From assembly GCA_903828665.1 (NCBI GenBank), contig CAIKMZ010000092.1, forward strand, positions 1 to 32,122: DNA of 32,122 nt, written 5' to 3'. Positions 1-8,808 of this stretch are shown here, piece after piece. The stretch is from an uncultured beta proteobacterium. GTDB taxonomy: Bacteria; Pseudomonadota; Gammaproteobacteria; Burkholderiales; Burkholderiaceae_C. The first letter of the stretch is position 1, and every line of letters starts with the position of its first letter. The position numbers and the translations under genes were made by a program. Below the pieces are notes generated by a model. The model worked only from the letters and a program-made list of their open reading frames with translations. It was not told the DNA's origin and did no database searches.

Positions 1-548
1 AATTCCAAAAAGTCAGGGAGGAATTACCAAGAAAGGAAGTCCGAATCAGCCGGGCCAAAGAGTTGATAATTTAGCCGTCCTGCCTGGGGCAGTTTGGGTG
101 GCCATAAGTGGAGCAGTTTGGGGTGGCCATCGGGGGTCTGAAACGAGGTGCATAGCCAAAATGCCTCGTAAGGAGGTACCACAGCCCAAGCGCAAGCTTG
201 TTGCGCGACAATGGCTAAGTTCTGGGCTCAGGAGACTCAACGATGGATTTCGCGCCCTGGGCTACCCTGCCTGGTGGGTTTTTCATCAGAGTGAACCAAA
301 AACATTGACATGGAACCGTGTCAATGGCGCGACAGTTAAGTCACCTCCACAAATGACGGTACTTTTAACGGTACTTTTAGAACTCAAAATGAAAACTATA
401 AGCATTTATGCGGTTTTAGAGACGATATTCGATTCCCTTCACCGCTCCAATCGCCACATCGATCAAATGCGCCAGGCCGAAACGGCGGCCTGAGTCTCTT
501 TTGACAATCCTCAAACCGCCCTGAAACGACCCGCCGCAAAATGCGCCC
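1..548. other. Gene-poor left edge, possible decayed insertion-sequence end
   Basis: I see no gene I can defend in this stretch. It is visibly richer in A and T than the rest of the window. It carries two near-identical direct copies of a roughly 20-bp unit at 86-105 and 110-130 (core CAGTTTGGGTGGCCAT, the second copy with one extra G), a perfect 12-bp tandem duplication ACGGTACTTTTA at 356-367 and 368-379, and a small palindrome GCGCAA..TTGCGC at 190-206. Repeated GTGGCC-type units recall the terminal repeats of IS21-family elements, but no transposase domain is readable in the open frame at 98-493, which matches nothing I know. A decayed element end or ordinary intergenic DNA are both possible; the left boundary lies outside the window. 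Confidence 0.3.
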
Positions 549-1001
549 ATGAAGTCGGCCATGCGGAAAATCTTCCGGTTTGCAGTGATCGGCGTCGCCC
601 TGCTTGCAGGGTGCGGCGGCGGCGGTGATGAAATTACGAGCGGCTGGCTCAAGATCAATGGCAGCAGCGACCGGGTCACCACCGATGCGACGATCTCGGC
701 CAGCGGTTCATCCTTCGTGCCGGCAGGATCGTCGTGCCAGGCAGCCGGCCCGTTTTCCCCGCCGGGTTGCATGTGCACGCTTGGCCCGGACGCCCGCATC
801 GACTGGATCAACACCACCGAGGGCTCGAGCGGCACGGGCGAGATGATCCTGCCTGCGGCCAGCGGCGGTGCCTGCGGTCCTTCCTACGTCTGGTGGCGCG
901 TGCTGGACATACCTCTGGTACCGGGCAGCAACGTCATCACGATCACGGCTTCCGACGGCAGGACGAGCGGCAGCGGCACGCTCAACGTGACCCGCAACTG
1001 A
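549..1001 (+). CDS. Small putative lipoprotein, unknown function
   Basis: A 150-residue protein of unknown function. The N-terminus is a clear lipoprotein signal: basic residues, a hydrophobic stretch, then the lipobox LLAGC near residues 18-22 followed by a run of glycines, so the mature protein should be lipid-anchored in the envelope. The rest is rich in Ser, Thr and Gly, with four further cysteines in two close groups (SSCQAAG and PPGCMC) plus one in GGACGPS. The C-terminal part (IPLVPGSNVITITASD then GTLNVTR) looks like the last strands of a bacterial Ig-like or cadherin-like beta-sandwich. The gene stands alone, converging on the esterase gene with a 16-bp gap. An internal ATG five codons in could also serve as the start. 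Confidence 0.75.
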   Translation: MKSAMRKIFRFAVIGVALLAGCGGGGDEITSGWLKINGSSDRVTTDATISASGSSFVPAGSSCQAAGPFSPPGCMCTLGPDARIDWINTTEGSSGTGEMILPAASGGACGPSYVWWRVLDIPLVPGSNVITITASDGRTSGSGTLNVTRN

Positions 1002-1017
1002 GGCGCCGCGCTCCCCG

Positions 1018-1932
1018 TCAGCCGTGCGGCGCGGACAAATTCCGATCGAGAAACAATCCCAGTTCCTGCAGCGACGCATCGGCCTCGGGCATCCAGCCGC
1101 CCAGCATCTGCCAGACATGCCACATGCCCGGGAAGCGCCGCAGGCTGACCGTCGAGCCCTGCGCGACCATGCACTCGGCCAGAACCAGCGAATCATCGAG
1201 CAGGGCTTCGCGCTCGCCGACATGGATCAGCGTCGGCGGCAGCGCGTGCAGTTGCGCGTACTGCGGCGACACCAGAGGGTGGTCCAGCGGCGTGTCGCCA
1301 GCGTAGAGGGCGGCCGCCATCTGCAGCCGCTCGCGGCTCGGGAAATAGGGATCGACCGCCGCTTTCGTCGCATGCGTCTCGTTGCGCAGCGTGAGATCGG
1401 TCCATGGCGACATCAGCGCCAGCGCCACCGGCGGCGCTTCGCCCTGCTCGCGCAAACGGATCGCCAGCGCCAGCGCCAGACCGGCGCCGGCCGAGTCACC
1501 GGCCAAGGCGACTCCGGCACCCGCACTAGCCGCGCGCAGCGCCCGGTAAGCGGCCAGCGCGTCGTCGAGCGCCGCCGGAAACGGGTGCTCGGGTGCGAGG
1601 CGGTACGCCAGGTTGAAGACGCTGCGCCTTGCGGCCTGCGCCAGCCGCGCGGCCGCCGCACGGTGCGTGATACAGGAACCGCCGGTGTAGGCGCCGCCGT
1701 GCAGATACAGCACCACGCCCTTGCCCTGCTGCAAAGCGGGCCGCAGCCATTCGCCGCCCAAGGCGCCGAACTGCGCCACCTCGACCTGCACGCCGAGCGG
1801 CATCCTGAACATGCGCTGCGCTGCCGCTTCACGCGCCAGCCGGTATTCAGGCAGCGGCAGTTTGCGCCGACCGAGCTTGGCCAGTTGGTACTTGACGACG
1901 TGGTAGAGCAGACGCGAGCGCAGTGATGGCAT
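1018..1932 (-). CDS. Alpha/beta hydrolase, HSL-type esterase
   Basis: A 304-residue serine hydrolase of the alpha/beta-hydrolase_3 (hormone-sensitive lipase) family, expected to cleave short acyl esters. The family's oxyanion motif HGG is at residues 78-80, the nucleophile elbow GDSAGAG places the catalytic Ser at 147, an acid candidate is Asp246 or Asp247 in a typical position, and the catalytic His is 272 in MWH. The motif AYRLAPEHPFPAAL near residue 109 is characteristic of the family. No signal peptide is seen, so it is probably cytoplasmic. It is the last gene of a minus-strand unit, 34 bp after the crotonase gene, which suggests a role with acyl-CoA or ester substrates. The natural substrate cannot be told from sequence. 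Confidence 0.85.
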   Translation of the reverse strand: MPSLRSRLLYHVVKYQLAKLGRRKLPLPEYRLAREAAAQRMFRMPLGVQVEVAQFGALGGEWLRPALQQGKGVVLYLHGGAYTGGSCITHRAAAARLAQAARRSVFNLAYRLAPEHPFPAALDDALAAYRALRAASAGAGVALAGDSAGAGLALALAIRLREQGEAPPVALALMSPWTDLTLRNETHATKAAVDPYFPSRERLQMAAALYAGDTPLDHPLVSPQYAQLHALPPTLIHVGEREALLDDSLVLAECMVAQGSTVSLRRFPGMWHVWQMLGGWMPEADASLQELGLFLDRNLSAPHG

Positions 1933-1966
1933 GGTGATGGACCCGGTGCGTTGCGATCAAGAAAAG

Positions 1967-2770
1967 TCAGCGGCCCGTGAATTGCGCGGGCTGCTTGGCG
2001 AAAAAGGCGTCGATGCCGGTCTTGAAGTCGTCGCTGGCGGCGCATTCCAGAAACGCTGCCGCCTCGGCATCGAGCTGTGCCGGCAGGTCGCGTCCGAACG
2101 AATCACGCATCAGGCGTCGCAAGCGGCCGAAGGCCACGGTCGGCCCGCTGGCCACACGCCGCGCAAGGGTCTTCACCTCGGCGTCGAGTTCCGCGGCCGG
2201 TGCCACGCGGTTGATCAGACCGAGGCGCAGCGCTTCCTCGCAGGTCAGCGTTTCACCGAGCATGGCGATCTCCAGCGAGCGGCGCAAGCCGACCAGCCGC
2301 GGCAGCGACCAGGACGCGCCGACATCGCAGCTGGTGCCGATGTTGGCGTAGGCCAGGCTGAAACGCGTGCCCTCGGCGGCGATCACGAAATCGGCCTGCA
2401 GCATCAGGCTCAGTCCGGCACCGGCGGCCACCCCGTGCACCTGCGCAATCAGCGGCGCGTCCATGCCGGCAAGAATGGTGATCGCCTCATGCAGCGGACC
2501 GATCAATTCGCGCGCACCCTGATGCGGATCGGCGCGCATGGTAGCGAGGTCGCCGCCGGCCATGAAGCCCCGGCCGGCGCCGCACAGCACGACGGCGCGC
2601 ACCAACCGGTCCGCAGCCAGATCCCGCACCGCTTGCAGAAAGGCCTGGGCCATCGGAATGTCGATGGCGTTCAAGGCCTTGGGCCGGTTGAAGCGCAGCG
2701 TTACGATGGCGCCCTCGCGCTCCATCTGAAGCGGCGATTCCGCGGTCTCGATCGAGGCGGTGGGAGTCAT
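1967..2770 (-). CDS. Enoyl-CoA hydratase/isomerase family protein
   Basis: A 267-residue crotonase-fold protein. The oxyanion-hole segments are present (GFMAGGDL near residue 69 and HGVAAGAG near 112), and the C-terminus ends in FTGR, a common ending in this family. Aligned by eye to rat enoyl-CoA hydratase, the two catalytic glutamates are replaced, by Ser121 and Tyr141. An Asp at 149 (in CDVGASWSLPRLVG) falls where PaaG-type isomerases have their catalytic Asp. This makes an isomerase, or another crotonase reaction, more likely than plain hydration. The start is supported by AAGGAA just upstream of the ATG. It lies 37 bp after the SDR gene and 34 bp before the esterase gene, consistent with one operon. 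The exact substrate is unknown. Confidence 0.85.
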   Translation of the reverse strand: MTPTASIETAESPLQMEREGAIVTLRFNRPKALNAIDIPMAQAFLQAVRDLAADRLVRAVVLCGAGRGFMAGGDLATMRADPHQGARELIGPLHEAITILAGMDAPLIAQVHGVAAGAGLSLMLQADFVIAAEGTRFSLAYANIGTSCDVGASWSLPRLVGLRRSLEIAMLGETLTCEEALRLGLINRVAPAAELDAEVKTLARRVASGPTVAFGRLRRLMRDSFGRDLPAQLDAEAAAFLECAASDDFKTGIDAFFAKQPAQFTGR

Positions 2771-2807
2771 GTCATTCCTTCATGGCAAAGGGTGTCGCAG
2801 CAAAAGC

Positions 2808-3725
2808 TCAGGCGCTGCGCGTCGCGTTCTTCAAGGCCTGACTGAGCTCGTTCGTGCTCTGGGCCGAGCCGTCCCTCGGCACGATCTCTCCCGTTCGATC
2901 GGTCACCTCGCCGAGTCGATCCATCAGGCGCTCGGGCGCCTGCGCATCGCCACCGATCCAGGCACCTTGGGTCAGCGTGATGTGCGCGGCCTCGAAGACG
3001 CCGGCACCCGCGCACAGGATGGTGCGGCTCGGCGCTTCCTGCGCCACCAGCACCAGCATCGCCGGCACGACAGCCTCGGGTTGCAGCGCGTCGAGCACGG
3101 CCTGCGGCAGCAGGCCTTCGGTCATGCGCGTGGCCGCGGTCGGCGCCAGGCAGTTGACGCGGATGTCGTTCTTGGCGCCTTCGAGCGCGAGCGTCTGCAT
3201 CAGGCCGACCAGCCCCATCTTAGCCGCGCTGTAGTTCGACTGCCCGAAGTTGCCGTACAGGCCGCTCGACGAAGTGGTCATCAGGATGCGTCCGTACTTC
3301 TGCGCGTTCATCAGCGGCCAGACCGCCTTGCTGCAATGCACGGCGCCCATCAGGTGCACGTCGAGCACGAGTTGAAAGTCGGCCAGTTCCATCTTGGCAA
3401 AACTCTTGTCGCGCAGGATCCCCGCGTTGTTGATCAGGATGTCAACGCGGCCCCAGGCGTCGACCGCCCGCTGCACCATGCCCTGCACCGCCGTGAAATC
3501 CGTCACGGACGCGCCGTTGGCCAGCGCCTCGCCGCCGGCCGCGCGGATTTCCGCCGCCACCGCTTCGGCCGCGCTGACCGATCCGCCGGAGCCATCACGC
3601 GCGCCGCCGAGGTCGTTCACGAGCACCTTCGCGCCGCGCGCCGCCAGCGCCAGCGCATGCTGGCGGCCCAGGCCACCGCCAGCGCCGGTCACGATGGCCA
3701 CGCGGCCTTTGAAATCGATTGTCAT
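2808..3725 (-). CDS. Short-chain dehydrogenase, hydroxyacyl-CoA type
   Basis: A 305-residue classical short-chain dehydrogenase/reductase. It has the cofactor motif TGAGGGLG at 13-20, Asp38 after the second strand (favouring NAD), NNAG at 99-102, and the catalytic Ser152, Tyr165 and Lys169 (YSAAK). The insertion after strand two (NDLGGARDGSGGS) and the C-terminal extension resemble the (3R)-hydroxyacyl-CoA dehydrogenase domain of peroxisomal multifunctional enzyme type 2 (HSD17B4), so oxidation of a hydroxyacyl-CoA is the best guess. GGAGGAAACC precedes the ATG and fixes the start. It is the first of three closely spaced genes (SDR, crotonase, esterase), 21 bp after the DUF2145 gene. Substrate and stereochemistry are inferred only from family resemblance. 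Confidence 0.87.
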   Translation of the reverse strand: MTIDFKGRVAIVTGAGGGLGRQHALALAARGAKVLVNDLGGARDGSGGSVSAAEAVAAEIRAAGGEALANGASVTDFTAVQGMVQRAVDAWGRVDILINNAGILRDKSFAKMELADFQLVLDVHLMGAVHCSKAVWPLMNAQKYGRILMTTSSSGLYGNFGQSNYSAAKMGLVGLMQTLALEGAKNDIRVNCLAPTAATRMTEGLLPQAVLDALQPEAVVPAMLVLVAQEAPSRTILCAGAGVFEAAHITLTQGAWIGGDAQAPERLMDRLGEVTDRTGEIVPRDGSAQSTNELSQALKNATRSA

Positions 3726-3746
3726 GGTGGTTTCCTCCAGTTGAAA

Positions 3747-4592
3747 TCAGGGTGTCAGCGTGCTGACGGGTCCGCTCAGACCGGCGCGCTGCAACCACGC
3801 GAAGACGGAATCGACGGTGACGGTCTCGATCCGGTCGGAAAAGCGCTTCTCGTTCGGATGGTCGTCAAACGCGACGTTGGCTGCCGACACGCGCGCCCCG
3901 AGCCGGGTCAATGCGCCAATGTTCAGGGCTGTTGGCTGATAGCCGCTGGCCATCAACCAACCCTGCGCCTGCTGCCGCGTGAACGGCGTGGCCGCGTTGT
4001 CGGTCATCATGGCCAGGGCCAACGTCTCGATCGCCCACTGATTGGACTGCTGGTACTTCTGGCCCCAGACGTAGCTCACCAGGCTGTAGGGTTTGTGGTG
4101 CAACTGGACCGCGCGCCGCTCGTCCTGCAACACGGCCAGCAGGCGCTGCTGCACCGCGGGTGTCGGCACCACCCAGGCGGCCTCGAAACGCCACAAGTCA
4201 TCCAGGAAGAAGTCGCCCAGCCCCTGGCGGTAAATGGCCGAATCGGCACTGCCGCACTGGTTGAGCTTGTGCAACACACGCCAGCGGCTTCCACCCAGGC
4301 CGTCGCTTTCACGGTAGGCGAAACCCAGATGCGAGTAGCGCAAGCCGTACTTGCTCAGGTCCTGCCCGGCGCGCGCCAGCAGGACGACCTGCGCTCCGCT
4401 TTGCTCGAGCGCCTGCCAGGTGCGCAGCGCCAGACTGAGCGAGCGCTCGATCGTGACGGCCTTCGGGGGCTGCGGCGCATCGCAGGAACGCCCGGCATGG
4501 GCCGGTGCCCCCAGCAGCACCGCCGCCGCGAACAAGGCGGAAATGAAATGGCGCCCGATGGCAGCCATTGACCGGTTTGACCAGGATGTCAC
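3747..4592 (-). CDS. DUF2145 family secreted protein
   Basis: A 281-residue protein that I recognise as DUF2145, a family of unknown function in Proteobacteria. A signal peptide is readable (ISALFAAAVLLGAPAHA), so it is probably exported to the periplasm. Conserved-looking segments are YSHLGFAYR, WRVLHKLNQCG, YSLVSYVWGQKYQQSNQW and the C-terminal FDDHPNEKRF. The GTG start overlaps the stop of the upstream 152-aa gene by four bases, which points to translational coupling. An ATG at 4568 would give 273 residues and a more typical signal peptide, so the true start is uncertain. Pairing with a small exported partner suggests that the two proteins work together, but no biochemical role can be given. 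Confidence 0.8.
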   Translation of the reverse strand: MTSWSNRSMAAIGRHFISALFAAAVLLGAPAHAGRSCDAPQPPKAVTIERSLSLALRTWQALEQSGAQVVLLARAGQDLSKYGLRYSHLGFAYRESDGLGGSRWRVLHKLNQCGSADSAIYRQGLGDFFLDDLWRFEAAWVVPTPAVQQRLLAVLQDERRAVQLHHKPYSLVSYVWGQKYQQSNQWAIETLALAMMTDNAATPFTRQQAQGWLMASGYQPTALNIGALTRLGARVSAANVAFDDHPNEKRFSDRIETVTVDSVFAWLQRAGLSGPVSTLTP

Positions 4593-5047
4593 GGCGTGAC
4601 GCGCTGGCTGTGCAGCAGGGCGCGACCGAGTTCATTGGGCAGGAAGGCGATGGCCTGGCCCGTCACCGAGAGCACGACGCCGGTGCTGATGATCGCCACC
4701 GTGACGACAGTGCCCGCGACCACCGAGACGCCTTCGATCACCTTGCCCGATACCTCAAGGCTGACACGCGCCCCGTCCGAGACCCGCTCCAGAACATAAA
4801 CCGTGCCGCGCGCCGACAACTCGACCGACTTCACCACCAGCGTCGCGCCGGCCACCGACAAGGCCAGCGGCACCGCGACTGCGGCCTCGCTGGCAGCGAC
4901 CGAACCCTCGACCAGCGAGGCCAGGGGCAAGGCGGAGACAGCGCTCAGGGCCGAGGCCTGACTCTGTGCCGCCGCATCAGGACAAACACCGGCGCCCAGG
5001 CACCAAAAACCGGCCAACAGAGCGGCCGCACCCAGTTTGTTTCTCAT
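4589..5047 (-). CDS. Small exported protein, partner of the DUF2145 gene
   Basis: A 152-residue protein that I do not recognise. It starts with a signal peptide (MRNK, hydrophobic core, cleavage likely after DAAAQ near residue 28). The body is Ala-, Ser- and Val-rich, with a hydrophobic stretch near residues 57-75 and a second one near 108-130 (VVAGTVVTVAII then STGVVLSV) that could be a membrane segment or hairpin. Between them lies a charged beta-like part (VYVLERVSDGARVSLEVSGK). GGAGAACC precedes the ATG. The gene overlaps the DUF2145 gene by four bases, and the pfp stop is 60 bp upstream. The overlap and shared export signal suggest joint function in the envelope. Confidence 0.7.
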   Translation of the reverse strand: MRNKLGAAALLAGFWCLGAGVCPDAAAQSQASALSAVSALPLASLVEGSVAASEAAVAVPLALSVAGATLVVKSVELSARGTVYVLERVSDGARVSLEVSGKVIEGVSVVAGTVVTVAIISTGVVLSVTGQAIAFLPNELGRALLHSQRVTP

Positions 5048-5107
5048 AGGTTCTCCGTCACTTTCTGAAATCCAATCTGATCGACCTGCGCGCCCACCGC
5101 CCGCGCT

Positions 5108-6328
5108 TCAACGCCCGCGATTCAGCATTTTGGCCACCGGATGGTGACGCAGCCGGAAGGCATCGGGCATGCCGGAACCGAGCAGCGGCCGCAGGTAGAG
5201 CCGGAACGCGTCGGTCACATCGGTGCCGCTGGCGGTGATGAACTCGTCTTCCATGACGCGCGTCTTGCCGGCCACGGCTTCCAGCGGCAGCAGTTCGTAA
5301 TCGACCGAATAAAAGCCGGTGCGCTTGATCGCGACCGAGCCGCTCTGGTTTCCCCACATCGCAAACTGCACGGCCTTTTCGCCGACCTCGCGCGCCTCGC
5401 GCTGGTCCACGTCCGAGACGCAGCCGATGAAGGAGCGCTGCAGGTAGCCGAAGGTGTCGCCGCGCACGCGCTTGATATTGAGCTTGGACTTGATCTCCTC
5501 GCACAGCAGATCGGCCAGCGCGCCGTTGCCCGACAGTTGCACATTGCCGTGCGCGTCGTGCTCCAGATCCTTTGCCAGCAGGGCCAGGATCGGTGCGCCA
5601 CTGGCGTCGTGGATGCCTTCGGAGACCGCGATCACGCAGCGGCCGTAGCGCTCGTAGACCGCCTTCACGTCGGCCAGGAACTTCTCCAGCACGAACGTGC
5701 GCTCGGGCAGGTAGATCAGGTGCGGGCCGTCGTCCGGAAACTTCTTGCCCAGCGCCGCCGCCGCGGTCAGGAAGCCGGCGTGGCGCCCCATCACGACGCC
5801 GACGTATACACCGGGCAGGGCCGCGTTGTCCAGGTTGGCGCCGGCGAAGGCCTGCGCCACAAAGCGCGCCGCCGACGGAAAGCCCGGCGTGTGGTCGTTG
5901 CCGACAAGGTCGTTGTCGATGGTCTTCGGGATATGCAGGCAGCGCAGCGCGTAGTTGGCCTTTTGCGCCTCTTCGGCCACGATGCGTACGGTGTCGGAGG
6001 AATCGTTGCCGCCGATGTAGAAGAAGTGGCCGATCTCGTGCGCCCGCAGCACCTTGAAGATCTCCTGGCAATAGGCCAGGTCCGGCTTGTCGCGCGTCGA
6101 ACCGAGGGCCGAGGATGGTGTGCTGGCCACCAGCTCCAAGTTGTGGTGGGTCTCCTGCGTCAGGTCGACGAAGTCCTCGTTGACAATGCCGCGCACGCCG
6201 TGGCGCGCGCCATAGATGCGCTCGATGGCGCCGAAGCGCCGCGCTTCCATGGCGACGCCGACCATCGACTGGTTGATGACTGCGGTCGGGCCACCACCCT
6301 GCGCGACGAGAATCTTTCCGGATGCCAT
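5108..6328 (-). CDS. pfp: PPi-dependent phosphofructokinase
   Basis: A 406-residue phosphofructokinase converting fructose-6-phosphate to fructose-1,6-bisphosphate in glycolysis. The phosphoryl-donor residues point to pyrophosphate instead of ATP: Asp109 in GGNDSSDT sits where ATP enzymes have Gly, and Lys135 in PKTIDND replaces the Gly of PGTIDND. The catalytic Asp residues of TIDND are intact. PPi enzymes work reversibly, so the gene may also serve gluconeogenesis. I chose the ATG at 6328 because AAGGAG lies seven bases before it; an upstream ATG at 6358 would add ten residues without a comparable site. It heads the minus-strand run and is divergent from the SRPBCC gene. The donor call is inference from these residues. 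Confidence 0.9.
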   Translation of the reverse strand: MASGKILVAQGGGPTAVINQSMVGVAMEARRFGAIERIYGARHGVRGIVNEDFVDLTQETHHNLELVASTPSSALGSTRDKPDLAYCQEIFKVLRAHEIGHFFYIGGNDSSDTVRIVAEEAQKANYALRCLHIPKTIDNDLVGNDHTPGFPSAARFVAQAFAGANLDNAALPGVYVGVVMGRHAGFLTAAAALGKKFPDDGPHLIYLPERTFVLEKFLADVKAVYERYGRCVIAVSEGIHDASGAPILALLAKDLEHDAHGNVQLSGNGALADLLCEEIKSKLNIKRVRGDTFGYLQRSFIGCVSDVDQREAREVGEKAVQFAMWGNQSGSVAIKRTGFYSVDYELLPLEAVAGKTRVMEDEFITASGTDVTDAFRLYLRPLLGSGMPDAFRLRHHPVAKMLNRGR

Positions 6329-6433
6329 GGTCAATCTCCTTGATGCAACAGCGGTCAAGTTTAGCCTGCCGGCGGCGCCGCAATGGCCAGCGCGCGACAG
6401 TGCTGCCGATTTCTGGCGCGAGCGTTTGACCCC

Positions 6434-6439
6434 TATACT
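6434..6439 (+). promoter_or_regulatory. Candidate -10 box for the SRPBCC gene
   Basis: TATACT lies 45 bp before the SRPBCC start codon, with TTCTGG 17 bp upstream as a weak -35 candidate at 6411-6416. The spacing fits a sigma-70 promoter; the -35 match is poor, so the call rests mainly on the -10 box and its position in the divergent pfp/SRPBCC gap. Confidence 0.35.
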
Positions 6440-6484
6440 TTGCAGCGGCCACTACCGTTTCAACCAGCAAGCAGGGAGGATCCC

Positions 6485-6955
6485 ATGACCATTACCGTGA
6501 ACATCGATCTGGGCTACGAGTTTGACGTGAAGGCGAGCGCGAGCGAAGTCTTTGACGTGCTCGCGGACGTGCCGACCTCGGCCAGCCACTTTCCCAAGGT
6601 GGACAAGCTGGTCGACCTCGGCGGCGGCGCCTATCGCTGGGAGATGGCCAAGATCGGCATCACGCAGATCAACCTGCAGACCATCTATGCCTCGAAGTAT
6701 GTCTCGGACCGCGCCAAGGGCAGCGTCGTCTGGACGCCGGTCAAGGGCGAGGGCAACGCGCTGGTGTCGGGCAGCTGGAAGATCAGCACGAAGAAGAAGG
6801 CAACCCACATCGTCCTGGAGATCCAGGGCGAGCTCAGCATTCCCCTGCCCGGTCTCATGAAGATGGTGGTGGCGCCGGTGGTCGAAGGCGAGTTTGAAAA
6901 AATGATCGAGCAGTACATCGACAACCTGACCAAACGCTTCGGCGGCGAAGCCTGA
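6485..6955 (+). CDS. SRPBCC family protein
   Basis: A 156-residue protein of the START/SRPBCC (polyketide cyclase/dehydrase, Bet v 1-like) superfamily, whose members bind hydrophobic ligands in a helix-grip fold. The N-terminal pattern is typical: a first strand, then ASEVFDVLADVPTSASHFPKV, which matches the usual VWxxLxDxxxxPxWxP-like segment. The C-terminus has the expected long helix (VVEGEFEKMIEQYIDNLTKRF). AGGGAGGA precedes the ATG at 6485, which is why I reject a longer upstream reading. No signal peptide or membrane segment is visible. It is followed by the acyl-CoA synthetase gene after 94 bp, so a lipid-related ligand is plausible, but this is context only. Confidence 0.8.
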   Translation: MTITVNIDLGYEFDVKASASEVFDVLADVPTSASHFPKVDKLVDLGGGAYRWEMAKIGITQINLQTIYASKYVSDRAKGSVVWTPVKGEGNALVSGSWKISTKKKATHIVLEIQGELSIPLPGLMKMVVAPVVEGEFEKMIEQYIDNLTKRFGGEA

Positions 6956-7049
6956 GTCTGAAAAAAATACACGTCACCTAGGGTCAATACCCTTGCCGGC
7001 CATCGGCCGTGCTTGAAGAATGGTGCTTTCCATCCGACTGGAAAGCAAC

Positions 7050-8741
<1,692 letters not shown>

Positions 8742-8752
8742 GCAACTGGACC

Positions 8753-8758
8753 GATAAT
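8753..8758 (+). promoter_or_regulatory. Candidate -10 box before the ketoacyl synthase gene
   Basis: GATAAT begins 12 bp after the acyl-CoA synthetase stop and ends 50 bp before the ketoacyl synthase ATG. If real, the synthase gene has its own promoter in addition to any read-through from the upstream gene. No clear -35 is visible, and a -35 would lie inside the upstream gene. Confidence 0.25.
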
Positions 8759-8808
8759 GCGTGCCAGGCTGAACGTATTCCCCCAAACACTTTCTCAGGA
8801 CCACCGCA

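Noticed and set aside
98-493. 131-aa protein in the left edge region
   Set aside because: No recognisable domain, no convincing ribosome site, and it spans both copies of a direct repeat and a tandem repeat; probably chance.
1024-1926. Long open frame on the plus strand opposite the esterase gene
   Set aside because: It is Arg/Gln/His-rich with no domain, a product of high GC opposite a gene with all its catalytic residues. The same holds for other long frames opposite real genes, such as 2760-4571, 5141-6343, 6984-8834, 8554-10269, 12439-13932, 18083-19702, 22707-24269 and 25232-26527.
6980-6993. AGGGTCAATACCCT hairpin after the SRPBCC gene as a terminator
   Set aside because: The stem is only five base pairs and no T-tract follows; too weak to annotate.
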